The notes under the pieces: generated by a model | Databases searched by the model: none | Told to the model about the DNA's origin: nothing | What the model saw: the letters and a program-made list of their open reading frames with translations, nothing else | Shown: positions 33,495-42,246 of the stretch, one piece after another | Layout of the letters: each line of letters opens with the position of its first letter | How positions within the stretch are numbered: the first letter of the stretch is position 1 | NCBI GenBank assembly: GCA_964525555.1 | Contig: CAZGHN010000009.1 | Location: forward strand, 41,925 to 105,924 | Direction of reading: 5' to 3' | DNA from: JAFGHJ01 sp964525555 | Lineage (GTDB): Bacteria; Hydrothermota; UBA3072 | DNA length: 64,000 nt | Translations under genes and position numbers: made by a program

Positions 33495-36017
33495 TTAAGG
33501 TGCAACCGTTCCGCTTACAGGAGTCGACAGCTTCGAAGAACTTCCGTCTTTGCCAAAGTACTGTATCCTGTAGTAGTACTGCTTACCCGCCGTAATTTTT
33601 CTATCAATGAATTCATTGCCTTCGATTACAGGACTCATCTGCAAATAACCTTTGGCAGAAGAAAGGCTACGAAAAACAACAAAACCATAATTCTCAGCGT
33701 CAAAATTAGGCTCCCATTCAATCTTAAGAGCGCATTCTCCCGACACCGTGTTTACCGTTACATTGGTCGGTGTGGGTGGACCGCTAAAATCAAAAGTGTA
33801 CGTTTCAACGTAAGCAGAGGCCTTTCCAATATTCCCTCCGCAGTCAGCCCCTTTTACCCTATAATAATAAACCTTCTGCGCAAGTACAGTTGTATCAAGA
33901 AAAGAAAAAATAGAATCTGCAGCCCAAGCGTTTGTTACAGGGATATCTTCACATACGACAACTTGAGGAAACTTGAGCTCTTCGCTTATCCTTTTCCACG
34001 GACCCGTTGTGTCATCAGCCCGCTCAACAATAAAACCAAAAAGATCCTGAACCGGCGGGGCGACCCATTCAACTTTTATTGCCCCATCGCGAGCCTTAAG
34101 CCCTGAAATAACCGGTGGATGAGGAGGTGTTTTTTCTCTTAATCTCTGACATACAGTTCTGCTTGTGTCACTCGCATTTTGTGTCATATCAAAAGCCTTT
34201 ACCGAATACCTGTAACATATTGGAGATGTCAAAGGAACACCTCTATCCTCATAAGCTGTAGAATCTTTTTCGTCGATATTGCCAATTAGATACATCGGGT
34301 ATGGGACATATTCCCATTTTGCACATCCCCTTTCCTCATGCCCCTGAACGCAAATACTATCCCAACCGCATATTCCCCGATACACATTATAACCTCCCAT
34401 ATCCGGTTCCGTATTTTCTTCCCACGAGAGTTTTATATACTCCTCGAAGCCTTCCGCAGTTAAATTAACTGGCGGGTCAGGCGGATTGGTATCCGACATA
34501 TATCCCGCAACGGGAGAAGAAAGACGCCCTGAATTACCGTATACATCGGTCGCTCTCATCCTGTACCAGAAAACTTTTTCTCCAAACGCAGGACGAAGAT
34601 CACTTGCGCTATACATAAAATACACATAAGAAGAATCGGGGCTTACCTGTCCAATTGTTCCAATGTTCATGGGTGATGGATCTCCTACGGAATCTCCTCT
34701 ATATACAGTATAATTCTGAATGCTATCTATACGACCAACAACATCACGCATAACTTTAAACCACTTTATCTGCAAACTGTCACCGCGAGGAACGACAGTA
34801 ATATCCCGAGGGACCGCCGGATTTGTCGAATCGTATGGCGATCCGCTTTCAGGAGAAGAAAAAGAGCCTTCTCTACCCAAAAGATCAAGCGCTCTTATTC
34901 TATAATAATAATTAGTGCCAACAAACGGTCCATCTATAGAATCAGTCTCTACCAGATGTTTAGTCGGATAACCATTATCATCTGTATGCATAAAATCTTC
35001 AAAACAATTATAAATACCTGTAGCAGTACTGCACTGCGCGGGAATCAAGGCGGCGTTTACTCTCTTTCCGATTATCATCGGATTTGGAATATTTGACCTA
35101 AACACTTCAAAGGAAAAAGCATGATCCATCTCATCCCACCTTAATAAAACCGAATGATCTCCCGGTTCTGCCATGACATTAGAAGGAGCCGGTAGAGTGA
35201 CAGGAGAACCGGCGGTTATCTGAATGTTTCCCAAAACTCTTTCCGCATTATTTTTATCCACTGCTCTTAACTCATAATAATAAGTAGTTCCGTTTACAAC
35301 ATCGTCATCAACAAAAGCCCATCCCATAACAAGAGCAATTCTCCAATAAGCACTTGCAAGCGCCTGCAATACTTCAAATTTCTTAGTTGTATCGGAAACT
35401 TCGGAGATATTACAAGGATTAAAAGGTATAACGTTCAACTGCAACATTTCTCTATTTATTCCCTCTAATACTGAAGCTTTTACCGATTCCGTCTTTAATA
35501 TCGAGGCTTTAGAAGCATCTTTATAAATTTTCGAAGAAATAGCTTTACTTTCAACCATAGTCTTATCTACTTCTACGGTAGAAGCAGAATAGGGAACAGT
35601 TTTTTTACTCGGAGTAACGGAAGATTCTTTTATAATATTTTTATCTATTACACTTCCCTCTATTCCCTTTAGCATCCCCTTTTCTTCTTCTTTCTCCACA
35701 GGAGTTGAAAGAGAACTTGAAATTATATTCCATTCCTCGGATCCGTAGGGAATAATACTTTTAATGCGATTACAATCACTCCACGGCACAAGAGGCTTAG
35801 GATTCAGGGGTTCATCCGGAAATTTACCTGTTGGAGTATCTTTCCTATACAGATTGTACCCTGTAACGTTTTCTTCATGAGACCACAAAAGGAGAATAAA
35901 AGTGCTTCCGTCTAATGCGACATCTCCGCTTAATCCGTAAAGGGCATCCCCCGCAAGCAGTCCTATCGGGATTAACACAAACATACTTAAAATAATAAAT
36001 ATAAATAGCTTTTTCAT
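33495..36017 (-). CDS. Large secreted fibronectin type III repeat protein
   Basis: 840 residues from ATG 36017 (AAGGGG before it; the frame's earlier ATG lies in the previous gene). Signal peptide ends near GLLAGD. Five or six FN3 modules can be recognised by their P..P.N...., W.....D..GY.VYR and T.YYYRV.A.D spacing: near 15-60, 275-385, 395-500, 510-620, 630-735 and 740-835, with a Ser/Lys-rich stretch at about 115-210 between the first two. No sorting tail is seen. Surface or extracellular adhesion or scaffold protein; it lies 13 bases downstream of the TANFOR gene. Confidence 0.88.
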   Translation of the reverse strand: MKKLFIFIILSMFVLIPIGLLAGDALYGLSGDVALDGSTFILLLWSHEENVTGYNLYRKDTPTGKFPDEPLNPKPLVPWSDCNRIKSIIPYGSEEWNIISSSLSTPVEKEEEKGMLKGIEGSVIDKNIIKESSVTPSKKTVPYSASTVEVDKTMVESKAISSKIYKDASKASILKTESVKASVLEGINREMLQLNVIPFNPCNISEVSDTTKKFEVLQALASAYWRIALVMGWAFVDDDVVNGTTYYYELRAVDKNNAERVLGNIQITAGSPVTLPAPSNVMAEPGDHSVLLRWDEMDHAFSFEVFRSNIPNPMIIGKRVNAALIPAQCSTATGIYNCFEDFMHTDDNGYPTKHLVETDSIDGPFVGTNYYYRIRALDLLGREGSFSSPESGSPYDSTNPAVPRDITVVPRGDSLQIKWFKVMRDVVGRIDSIQNYTVYRGDSVGDPSPMNIGTIGQVSPDSSYVYFMYSASDLRPAFGEKVFWYRMRATDVYGNSGRLSSPVAGYMSDTNPPDPPVNLTAEGFEEYIKLSWEENTEPDMGGYNVYRGICGWDSICVQGHEERGCAKWEYVPYPMYLIGNIDEKDSTAYEDRGVPLTSPICYRYSVKAFDMTQNASDTSRTVCQRLREKTPPHPPVISGLKARDGAIKVEWVAPPVQDLFGFIVERADDTTGPWKRISEELKFPQVVVCEDIPVTNAWAADSIFSFLDTTVLAQKVYYYRVKGADCGGNIGKASAYVETYTFDFSGPPTPTNVTVNTVSGECALKIEWEPNFDAENYGFVVFRSLSSAKGYLQMSPVIEGNEFIDRKITAGKQYYYRIQYFGKDGSSSKLSTPVSGTVAP

Positions 36018-36030
36018 TTTTATCCCCTTT

Positions 36031-39000
36031 TTAATATTCAATATAGAATCCATCTTCTGTACTTAGACCGGCAGTAAGCTTAACACTTGCGCAGAAAATA
36101 TAGGCTACACAACCTCTGAGTTTTATAGTCCCTTCGAAATACGAAGGATCGGGTGGCACTGCAGCAAAGAACTGTAAGTTTGCCAGAACCGAAGCGGAAA
36201 CAAGTCCCCATAGAATCTCACCGCGTATATAAATTCCGCAATTACCCAACATAGCAGGACCCGCACTCTGTACAAATAGACCAAGTCCAACATGTATGAT
36301 TAGCTCAGCTTCAAGTACACCCCCTAAGAATTTTTTACTCCAACTGAATTCACCATATCCGTAAACACCAGTAAGTGTTGCTGGGAGTTGCGAAACATTT
36401 ATACCAAACCGCCCATCTTCATCCAAAAGTACCCAGGCTTGACTACTCGGAGCATCTTTACCTATAAACAAGCCTCCTTCCATTCCAGCCCCTCCGAGCC
36501 ACGAATAAATATCCACAGAAACTCTCCCCTGAAGCATAAAGTAATCACTACCGAAATGCCAGGTGACCTGTCCTTCTGCTTCCAATCCTCCTACAAGAAC
36601 ATCCGACATATTAAAATGCCCATAAACCTCACCATCAAGAGCCGGTATGCTCCTATCATGAGTAAGACGAATCCTGCCGTTTACCTCCGCGTGTGCCAAA
36701 CCCACATCTATATACATCAAACCATGACAGGTAAATTGGGTCATTGTAGGAGTAACCACAGTTTTCCACTCTACCCCTCCGCCTCCTTGAGCAGGAACCA
36801 AACTCACGGCACTGGCTCCGGCATACAGAGCACCACCCGTTACCATTCGCTTAAGTTCATCGCCCTCAATGTAAATACAACCCCATGTCCTCTCAACCGA
36901 ACTAAAATTTCCTACACCAAAAAACAGATCATGAACATTATAATCAGTCATACATATACTCGAGGACATGCTATCTATCCTTATAGTCGCAGGAAGATGA
37001 GCGTCCGGCATAAACTCAATATCTACCAGCCCTGTTCCCTTAAAACCATTCTGTACTGCTGAATCGTAAATTATTTCAGGGAAATCCATAATAGACATAT
37101 CGGAACCCCACTCCCTGTACAACGCAAAAGAATAAGGTTCTATAGAAACCAATCTGCCAAAATAAGGTTCGATAACTGTGTCATATATTGCATCATGCAC
37201 AGTAATAAGAGTATCCGTCACTCCAAAGAAACTAAAGTGAACATTACTCCTTACAACCAGTTCCCCGGGTTTATTAGGATCGTACGCGCTTAGAGCGGCC
37301 GAATCTAGAGTAATGGGGAAACCGTCAAACTTCTGATGGGCAGCATTATGATTAAAATAGAATTCTCCGAGACTCCCATTGGCAAGCATTTCTCCCCATA
37401 TTATATTAAATCCCTTAGAAAAATGAATGGGTTCGTAAATATCCGCATTAGTATAAACGATCTCACCAAGTTTTGCGCTGACCACACCCCTCTTGGAAGT
37501 AATACCTACACCCCAATAAGGCAATTGAAGCGTATCACTAAAAGCAACATTACCTCCGACAAAACTCGCTGTTGAAGTAACCTCAAGATCACTAAATGGC
37601 GGCATAATTTCGCATGTATCTTTATCATCCGAATAAAAATCACACTTCATAGGTATTTTAAACTGTCCTCCTATATCCGAATCAAATGCCGAATTACCAG
37701 TAAATTTAAACTTAATATCCACCAGACTATCACCCTGCTGTTTTCTGATCTGCCTTCCTAAAGTTGTAATAAAAGGAGCTATACCAATATACTGAGGCAA
37801 ACTATCATTTCCCAAAAGGACAGTATCTCTTGGCCTTGAATCATTAAAAGTACTTAGCATTCCAGAAATTCCGAAAGATCCGATATTAAAATAACCTCCA
37901 AGGATTCCATCGGAAATTTTAATAGTATTTTTAGTGTCTACTGAATATATACTAAAAATGTAATTGTCTTTATCGTATTTAATAGTCAATCCGGTAAGAG
38001 AATCGAGCTCCGATGTCGAGTAAACCTTGAAAGAATCGCCCTTAACAGGCGAAACAAATTCGCTAGGCTCCCCTCTCAATCTAAACTGTCCTAATTCCCA
38101 GGTTATACCAAAACCACCCCACCTCATCTCTTCACTATTTAATACCTCACCATAAATATTCAACTTTGAATCGACTAAAAGAGAATCATAAGAAACGGAA
38201 AGCGCAGTTCCATCAGCTTTATAAACACCTTTTTCTCCCTTTCCAATAAGAATATGACTACTGGTAAATTTACCTTTTGTTACTTTGCAACTGTCAATTT
38301 CAAGATTACCCGAAGCCAAATATATAACAAATCCCATTGGATTAAGCGTAGAAAAATCAAAAGGTGAAGCAAGCTGGAATGTCGCACTGAAACCGCTCGA
38401 ATTAAGTTTTCCATTCGTAAATGTATATTTTCCGTAAAGAAAACCGGTATTAGAATTCTGCATCCCTTGTTGTTCTATTGTTTCTCCCTGATTAAACGAA
38501 ATCCCGACAACAGATGGGGTTATCGTCCTACTTAAATCCAATATCACTTTATTCGTCGATTTAATTAAAATGCCGGTTTCTCCGAGAACAAAGGGACCTC
38601 TCTCCTCGGCAGGAAGCTCTTTGTATAAATCGATAGAGGGAGAAACTCTTGATGTAAAAGGCTCAAGCACAAGAGCTTCACAACTGAATGTATCACATAG
38701 GCAGGTAACCTTAACAGCAATCTCAGAAACTGCCGAATCCACCCACATATGAATATCGTATATCGAGACAGGATAGCCCTCCACATTAATCTCTAAAGGA
38801 GTAGAGAAATCTTCGGTGACTTCACCTGTAGTAACCTCTGCCGTATCACCTGTTGCCCACTCTGCTTTTAAATTATTGAAATCCAAGGGAAATTTGATCT
38901 CAGTCCATGTAAACACCGGGCCGCCAAAATGAGTGGGTATGTTTTTCTGCAGAAAAAACGACTCCGCATGCCCTGAAAGGGAATCCAGTTTTGAACCTGC

Positions 39001-39891
39001 ATTATAAGTTATATTCTTCAACGTAAAATCACCTATTTTCAAAACCCCGGGAAGCGGCAATCTAACCATATCATCCCTATATATATCTCGCGGATTAAAC
39101 TGCCATATTTCACTCATACCCTGTTTCTCTCCAAAAGGTCTGCCAGCTTCATCAATAGCCTGTACCTGCCATGCATAATTTTTATCCATATCAAGAGCTT
39201 TTGCTTTAATTGGATATTGAAAAGAAGTGTTTTTAATGCCATCCTGCTCATAAATAGGCACATTTGATCTTATAGCTTCTTCCTTGGTTTGTCCCTCATA
39301 AACCTCCACAATTTTGATTTTATAAATAATTTTCATGTTGGCAGGAACAGGAGTAGGTCTTGTCCAGGTAAAAATAGGCCTTTTAATCTTTGCTTTCAAA
39401 TCTCCTTTTGGAGATATCAACCTTGGAGCTTTTGCCAACATAACTGAAACTTTTATACACTGTTTACCAAGCTCTCTATTGGTTTTTGAATCTTTCACGG
39501 AAATACACACATTATAATTGCCTGCAGGAACACTACCAATACGAACGAGATATTTCTTATATTCTGCCTTATACCATTTATCACGCAAACTTTTTATATC
39601 ACGCGAACGTATTCTTTTAGTTCCCGGAGGTAGAGTAAAAGTGTTGGTACTTCCTCTAAAGATAAGTTCATTTTCCCTGCTGATTTCCCCATGGAGGTAT
39701 ACATTATAAGTAGTAGGTGCAGCCACTCCCCTTCCCGAAGTAGAATTTGTCAAATCCACCGACCAAAGATCTTCAACCTTCAATTGGTTCGGAGGAGGCC
39801 TATTGATTCTTACATTAACTTGAGCAAATATAGAAAGTGAGGAAAATGCAAAAAGAATCCAAATAATTAAAAATTTTTTCGAACCTTTCAT
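36031..39891 (-). CDS. Giant secreted TANFOR-domain-like surface protein
   Basis: 1286 residues. Signal peptide ends near SIFAQ. The N-terminal 280 residues (RINRPPPNQLKVEDLWSVDL, PAGNYNVCISVKDSKTN, LISPKGDLKAKIKRPIFTW, NYAWQVQAIDEAGRPFG) match the TANFOR domain of FCB outer-surface proteins. About 1000 residues of beta-rich sequence follow, with many short Gly-Asp turns and repeated KG.L../GEF.. strands, ending in a Gly-rich segment (LGGAGMEGGLFIGKD, GAYIRGEILWG-like) that could be a beta-helix or barrel. First gene of the four-gene operon; promoter and AAGGGGG site upstream. Function unknown. Confidence 0.8.
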   Translation of the reverse strand: MKGSKKFLIIWILFAFSSLSIFAQVNVRINRPPPNQLKVEDLWSVDLTNSTSGRGVAAPTTYNVYLHGEISRENELIFRGSTNTFTLPPGTKRIRSRDIKSLRDKWYKAEYKKYLVRIGSVPAGNYNVCISVKDSKTNRELGKQCIKVSVMLAKAPRLISPKGDLKAKIKRPIFTWTRPTPVPANMKIIYKIKIVEVYEGQTKEEAIRSNVPIYEQDGIKNTSFQYPIKAKALDMDKNYAWQVQAIDEAGRPFGEKQGMSEIWQFNPRDIYRDDMVRLPLPGVLKIGDFTLKNITYNAGSKLDSLSGHAESFFLQKNIPTHFGGPVFTWTEIKFPLDFNNLKAEWATGDTAEVTTGEVTEDFSTPLEINVEGYPVSIYDIHMWVDSAVSEIAVKVTCLCDTFSCEALVLEPFTSRVSPSIDLYKELPAEERGPFVLGETGILIKSTNKVILDLSRTITPSVVGISFNQGETIEQQGMQNSNTGFLYGKYTFTNGKLNSSGFSATFQLASPFDFSTLNPMGFVIYLASGNLEIDSCKVTKGKFTSSHILIGKGEKGVYKADGTALSVSYDSLLVDSKLNIYGEVLNSEEMRWGGFGITWELGQFRLRGEPSEFVSPVKGDSFKVYSTSELDSLTGLTIKYDKDNYIFSIYSVDTKNTIKISDGILGGYFNIGSFGISGMLSTFNDSRPRDTVLLGNDSLPQYIGIAPFITTLGRQIRKQQGDSLVDIKFKFTGNSAFDSDIGGQFKIPMKCDFYSDDKDTCEIMPPFSDLEVTSTASFVGGNVAFSDTLQLPYWGVGITSKRGVVSAKLGEIVYTNADIYEPIHFSKGFNIIWGEMLANGSLGEFYFNHNAAHQKFDGFPITLDSAALSAYDPNKPGELVVRSNVHFSFFGVTDTLITVHDAIYDTVIEPYFGRLVSIEPYSFALYREWGSDMSIMDFPEIIYDSAVQNGFKGTGLVDIEFMPDAHLPATIRIDSMSSSICMTDYNVHDLFFGVGNFSSVERTWGCIYIEGDELKRMVTGGALYAGASAVSLVPAQGGGGVEWKTVVTPTMTQFTCHGLMYIDVGLAHAEVNGRIRLTHDRSIPALDGEVYGHFNMSDVLVGGLEAEGQVTWHFGSDYFMLQGRVSVDIYSWLGGAGMEGGLFIGKDAPSSQAWVLLDEDGRFGINVSQLPATLTGVYGYGEFSWSKKFLGGVLEAELIIHVGLGLFVQSAGPAMLGNCGIYIRGEILWGLVSASVLANLQFFAAVPPDPSYFEGTIKLRGCVAYIFCASVKLTAGLSTEDGFYIEY

Positions 39892-39903
39892 AAAACCCCC
39901 TTA

Positions 39904-39937
39904 TACTCGAGCGTAAAAAATACTCGAGTGTAAAAAA
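39904..39937. repeat. Tandem 17-base direct repeat before the TANFOR gene
   Basis: TACTCGAGCGTAAAAAA followed at once by TACTCGAGTGTAAAAAA: two copies differing in one base, each with a CTCGAG palindrome. They lie between the promoter (39936-39963) and the ribosome site on the minus strand, in the 5' leader. Confidence 0.85.
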
Positions 39938-39963
39938 AGTATTTATTTTTCAATAAATGTCAA
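39936..39963 (-). promoter_or_regulatory. Promoter of the TANFOR operon
   Basis: TTGACA (39958-39963), 16-base spacer, TACTTT (39936-39941) on the minus strand; moderately good -10. Confidence 0.55.
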
Positions 39964-40020
39964 GAGCCACTTAATTTAAAATCTCACACCTTGACTTATT
40001 CCAAAAAATGCGTATCTTGT

Positions 40021-40036
40021 CTGCATAATTATGCAG
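40021..40036. repeat. Perfect 16-base palindrome
   Basis: CTGCATAATTATGCAG, two bases after a possible plus-strand promoter (TTGACT at 39991, TATCTT near 40013). Looks like a regulator site or start of a long leader for the RRM gene. Confidence 0.6.
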
Positions 40037-40101
40037 TTAGGAACCTATAGGATCGTAAGGAATGTATCAGTGGTATTTCCCTTTTATTTTCCCTTTTGGA
40101 T

Positions 40102-40130
40102 TTGACGGTTAAATTAAGTGATATTTATAT
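40102..40130 (+). promoter_or_regulatory. Possible RRM gene promoter
   Basis: TTGACG (40102-40107), 17-base spacer, TTATAT (40125-40130); the -10 lies inside the inverted repeat at 40118-40150. Confidence 0.4.
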
Positions 40131-40150
40131 ATCATATATATAAATATCAC
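40118..40150. repeat. 33-base perfect inverted repeat in the RRM leader
   Basis: Two perfect 14-base arms (GTGATATTTATATA and its complement) around a five-base loop. As DNA it could be an operator over the -10 box; as RNA an AT-rich hairpin. Confidence 0.75.
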
Positions 40151-40163
40151 AATCTAATTGCAT

Positions 40164-40189
40164 GGTTAAAATATGTACATATTCTAACC
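40164..40189 (+). promoter_or_regulatory. Second stem-loop next to the RRM ribosome site
   Basis: GGTTA..AATATGTACATATT..TAACC: a 26-base near-perfect palindrome with one mismatch pair, ending two bases before AAAGGAGGAG. It could sequester or expose the ribosome site. Confidence 0.6.
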
Positions 40190-40202
40190 CAAAGGAGGAG
40201 AA

Positions 40203-40508
40203 ATGAATATATACGTAGGAAATATTCCGTGGAAATTAACGGAAGAAGAACTAAGAGAAACCTTTGAAGCACATGGAGAGGTTTCAGCAGCCAAGATCAT
40301 CAAAGATAAACACACAGGAAGATCCAGAGGATTCGGATTTGTCGAAATGCCGGATAAGTCTGCAGCCGAGTCAGCCATTAGCACATTGAATGGTAAAGAC
40401 TTAAAAGGCAGAGAACTTGTTGTAAACGAAGCTCGCCCCCGTCAGGAAGGATTTAAAGGTTCTTCAAGAGGAAGTCGTCCTGCTAGTGGCGGCAGCTCTC
40501 AGTGGTAA
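40203..40508 (+). CDS. RRM-type RNA-binding protein
   Basis: 101 residues. One complete RNA recognition motif: RNP2 IYVGNI (3-8), RNP1 RGFGFVEM (42-49), loop KDKHTGRSR, then a Gly/Ser/Arg-rich tail (FKGSSRGSRPASGGSSQW) like the cold-responsive Rbp proteins of cyanobacteria and other bacteria. Binds single-stranded RNA in the cytoplasm, probably as a chaperone or stability factor. AAAGGAGGAG ribosome site. The leader has two large inverted repeats, so autoregulation or temperature control is possible but unproven. Confidence 0.95.
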   Translation: MNIYVGNIPWKLTEEELRETFEAHGEVSAAKIIKDKHTGRSRGFGFVEMPDKSAAESAISTLNGKDLKGRELVVNEARPRQEGFKGSSRGSRPASGGSSQW

Positions 40509-40542
40509 GATAGAAGTTAACCAACAACATTTTAACATCTAA

Positions 40543-40586
40543 GGGGGCATTTCCAAGAAATCTATATAGTATACATCCTTGCCCCC
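40543..40586 (+). terminator. Possible terminator hairpin after the RRM gene
   Basis: Seven-base GC-rich stem GGGGGCA (40543-40549) with TGCCCCC (40580-40586) and a 30-base loop; no T-run, so either a weak terminator or another RNA structure. The rest of 40509-40731 shows no gene. Confidence 0.4.
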
Positions 40587-40731
40587 ATACACTTAGAAAA
40601 GATAAAAAACAAAACAATGTGTTTTAACCCCTTTACTTTAGAATGTTTAATGATATATTTATACAAAGTTATCAGTCTAAGAGTATATGCATGTATATGG
40701 AATAAAAATTTGAGGAGGGAACTCCAGGATT

Positions 40732-40782
40732 ATGGGGACATCTCTTGAGGGAGTAAATAAAGAATTTAAAAATGTTTGTTAA
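40732..40782 (+). CDS. Possible 16-codon leader ORF
   Basis: ATG 40732 after a GGAGGG-containing stretch, 16 residues (MGTSLEGVNKEFKNVC), ending at 40782 inside the first codons of the radical SAM gene, which itself lacks a ribosome site. Translational coupling would explain how the downstream gene is started. Too short to be sure. Confidence 0.3.
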   Translation: MGTSLEGVNKEFKNVC

Positions 40783-42097
40783 ACTAATCTCACCCAGATC
40801 TCCCGTACAATTTGTTAGCAGAAGGGAAAAGGCAGTAAACTTTTCCCGACTAAGTCTTGCAACTGTAGCGGCTTTATTCCCCCGGGATACTAAGCTTGAA
40901 ATAATAAATGACAGTATCGAAGAAATCGATTATGATGAAAAAGTAGATCTTGTCGGCATAACTTCTATCACATCAACAGCGCCTCGAGCATATGAAATAG
41001 CGGATAAATTCAAAGAAAAAGGAATACCTGTCGTCCTGGGAGGGATACATCCATCAGCTTTACCTAAAGAGGCCATAAAACACGCCGACTCAGTGGTAAT
41101 CGGGGAAGCCGAAGGCCAAATAAGGAGGGTCGTAAATGATTTAAAGAATGGTAAATTACAGAAGTTATATATCTGCAAAGAGCGACCAAGCCTTAAAAAT
41201 CTTCCTCTACCAAGAACTGATTTATACCAAAAAAACAAATACTACAAAGAAATGCATATGATACAGACGACCCGTGGCTGTCCTTTCAATTGCGATTTCT
41301 GCAGCGTTACGGATTTTTTCGGACAGACTTACCGAACAAGACCAATAGCCGACATCGTTAAGGAGATAAAAACCGTTAGCAGACGCTCTATAATATTCTT
41401 TGTCGATGATAATATTGCGGGATACCCTAAATATGCCAAAGAATTATTTAAAGCTTTAATTCCTCTAAATATAAAATGGTTCGGACAGGCAAATTTATTT
41501 ATTGCAAAAAATAGAGAATTACTTAGACTCGCCGCAAAAAGTGGGTGCACATCTCTTTTTATGGGTATTGAGTCCGTATCTCCAAGCAGTTTAAAAGAAG
41601 TCGGCAAAAGCATGAACAACGTAGAAGACTACAAAGAATCGATAAAAATAATTCATAGTTACGGTATTGGTATTGTAGGAGCTTTTATCTTTGGTTTTGA
41701 TTCGGATAGAAAAAGCGTTTTTGAGGAAACTGTATCTTTTATAGATAAAACCCAAATAGAATTAGCCAGCCTTGCAATACTTACCCCACTGCCGGGAACA
41801 CGGCTTTACGATAAGATGGAAAAAGAGGGAAGGATAATCGATCGAGACTGGTCAAAATATACCATCGGAGAGGTCGTTTTTCAACCCAAACTTCTAACAG
41901 TAGAAGAACTTCAAGAAGGGTATTACTGGGCGAGGAAACATGTTTCGTCTTTTAACTCAATCTTCAGAAGAACTTTTCATCTGAGAAAATCCTCTTTATT
42001 ATACATCCCAATCAATTTTTTGATGAGAAAAGCGTCTCGAGCTACGATGAAAGGCGCTTTGAGTTCAAGCACTCGTCAAAGCATAAATCGTAGATAA
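40772..42097 (+). CDS. B12-binding-domain radical SAM enzyme
   Basis: 441 residues. N-terminal cobalamin-binding-like domain (about 1-135: LATVAALFPRDTKLEIINDS, DLVGITSITSTAPRAYEIAD, VVLGGIHPSALPKEAIKHAD), then a radical SAM barrel with the cluster motif CPFNCDFC (Cys170, 174, 177), GIESVSPSSLKEVGKS and AILTPLPGTRLYDKM. The cobalamin-contacting DxHxxG motif is not present, as is common in this group, so B12 may be base-off or absent. These enzymes methylate or rearrange lipids and natural products; the substrate is unknown. No ribosome site except through the small ORF upstream. Confidence 0.88.
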   Translation: MFVKLISPRSPVQFVSRREKAVNFSRLSLATVAALFPRDTKLEIINDSIEEIDYDEKVDLVGITSITSTAPRAYEIADKFKEKGIPVVLGGIHPSALPKEAIKHADSVVIGEAEGQIRRVVNDLKNGKLQKLYICKERPSLKNLPLPRTDLYQKNKYYKEMHMIQTTRGCPFNCDFCSVTDFFGQTYRTRPIADIVKEIKTVSRRSIIFFVDDNIAGYPKYAKELFKALIPLNIKWFGQANLFIAKNRELLRLAAKSGCTSLFMGIESVSPSSLKEVGKSMNNVEDYKESIKIIHSYGIGIVGAFIFGFDSDRKSVFEETVSFIDKTQIELASLAILTPLPGTRLYDKMEKEGRIIDRDWSKYTIGEVVFQPKLLTVEELQEGYYWARKHVSSFNSIFRRTFHLRKSSLLYIPINFLMRKASRATMKGALSSSTRQSINRR

Positions 42098-42246
42098 TTT
42101 TATAATCTCGAAATTACCTATATTAAAATCGAACATATTTTTCGTTTTAACTACCCAACGACCCCACAAGCTAACGAACCAACTTTAATAAAAATGGCTT
42201 TACAAATCTTCTAAAGAAAATATCTTTAATTAAAAAGGAGGATAAT

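Noticed and set aside
40039..40070. GGAACC after the 16-base palindrome as an ECF promoter
   Set aside because: Spacing to the nearest GTATCA is 18 and the hexamer differs from the two good sites.
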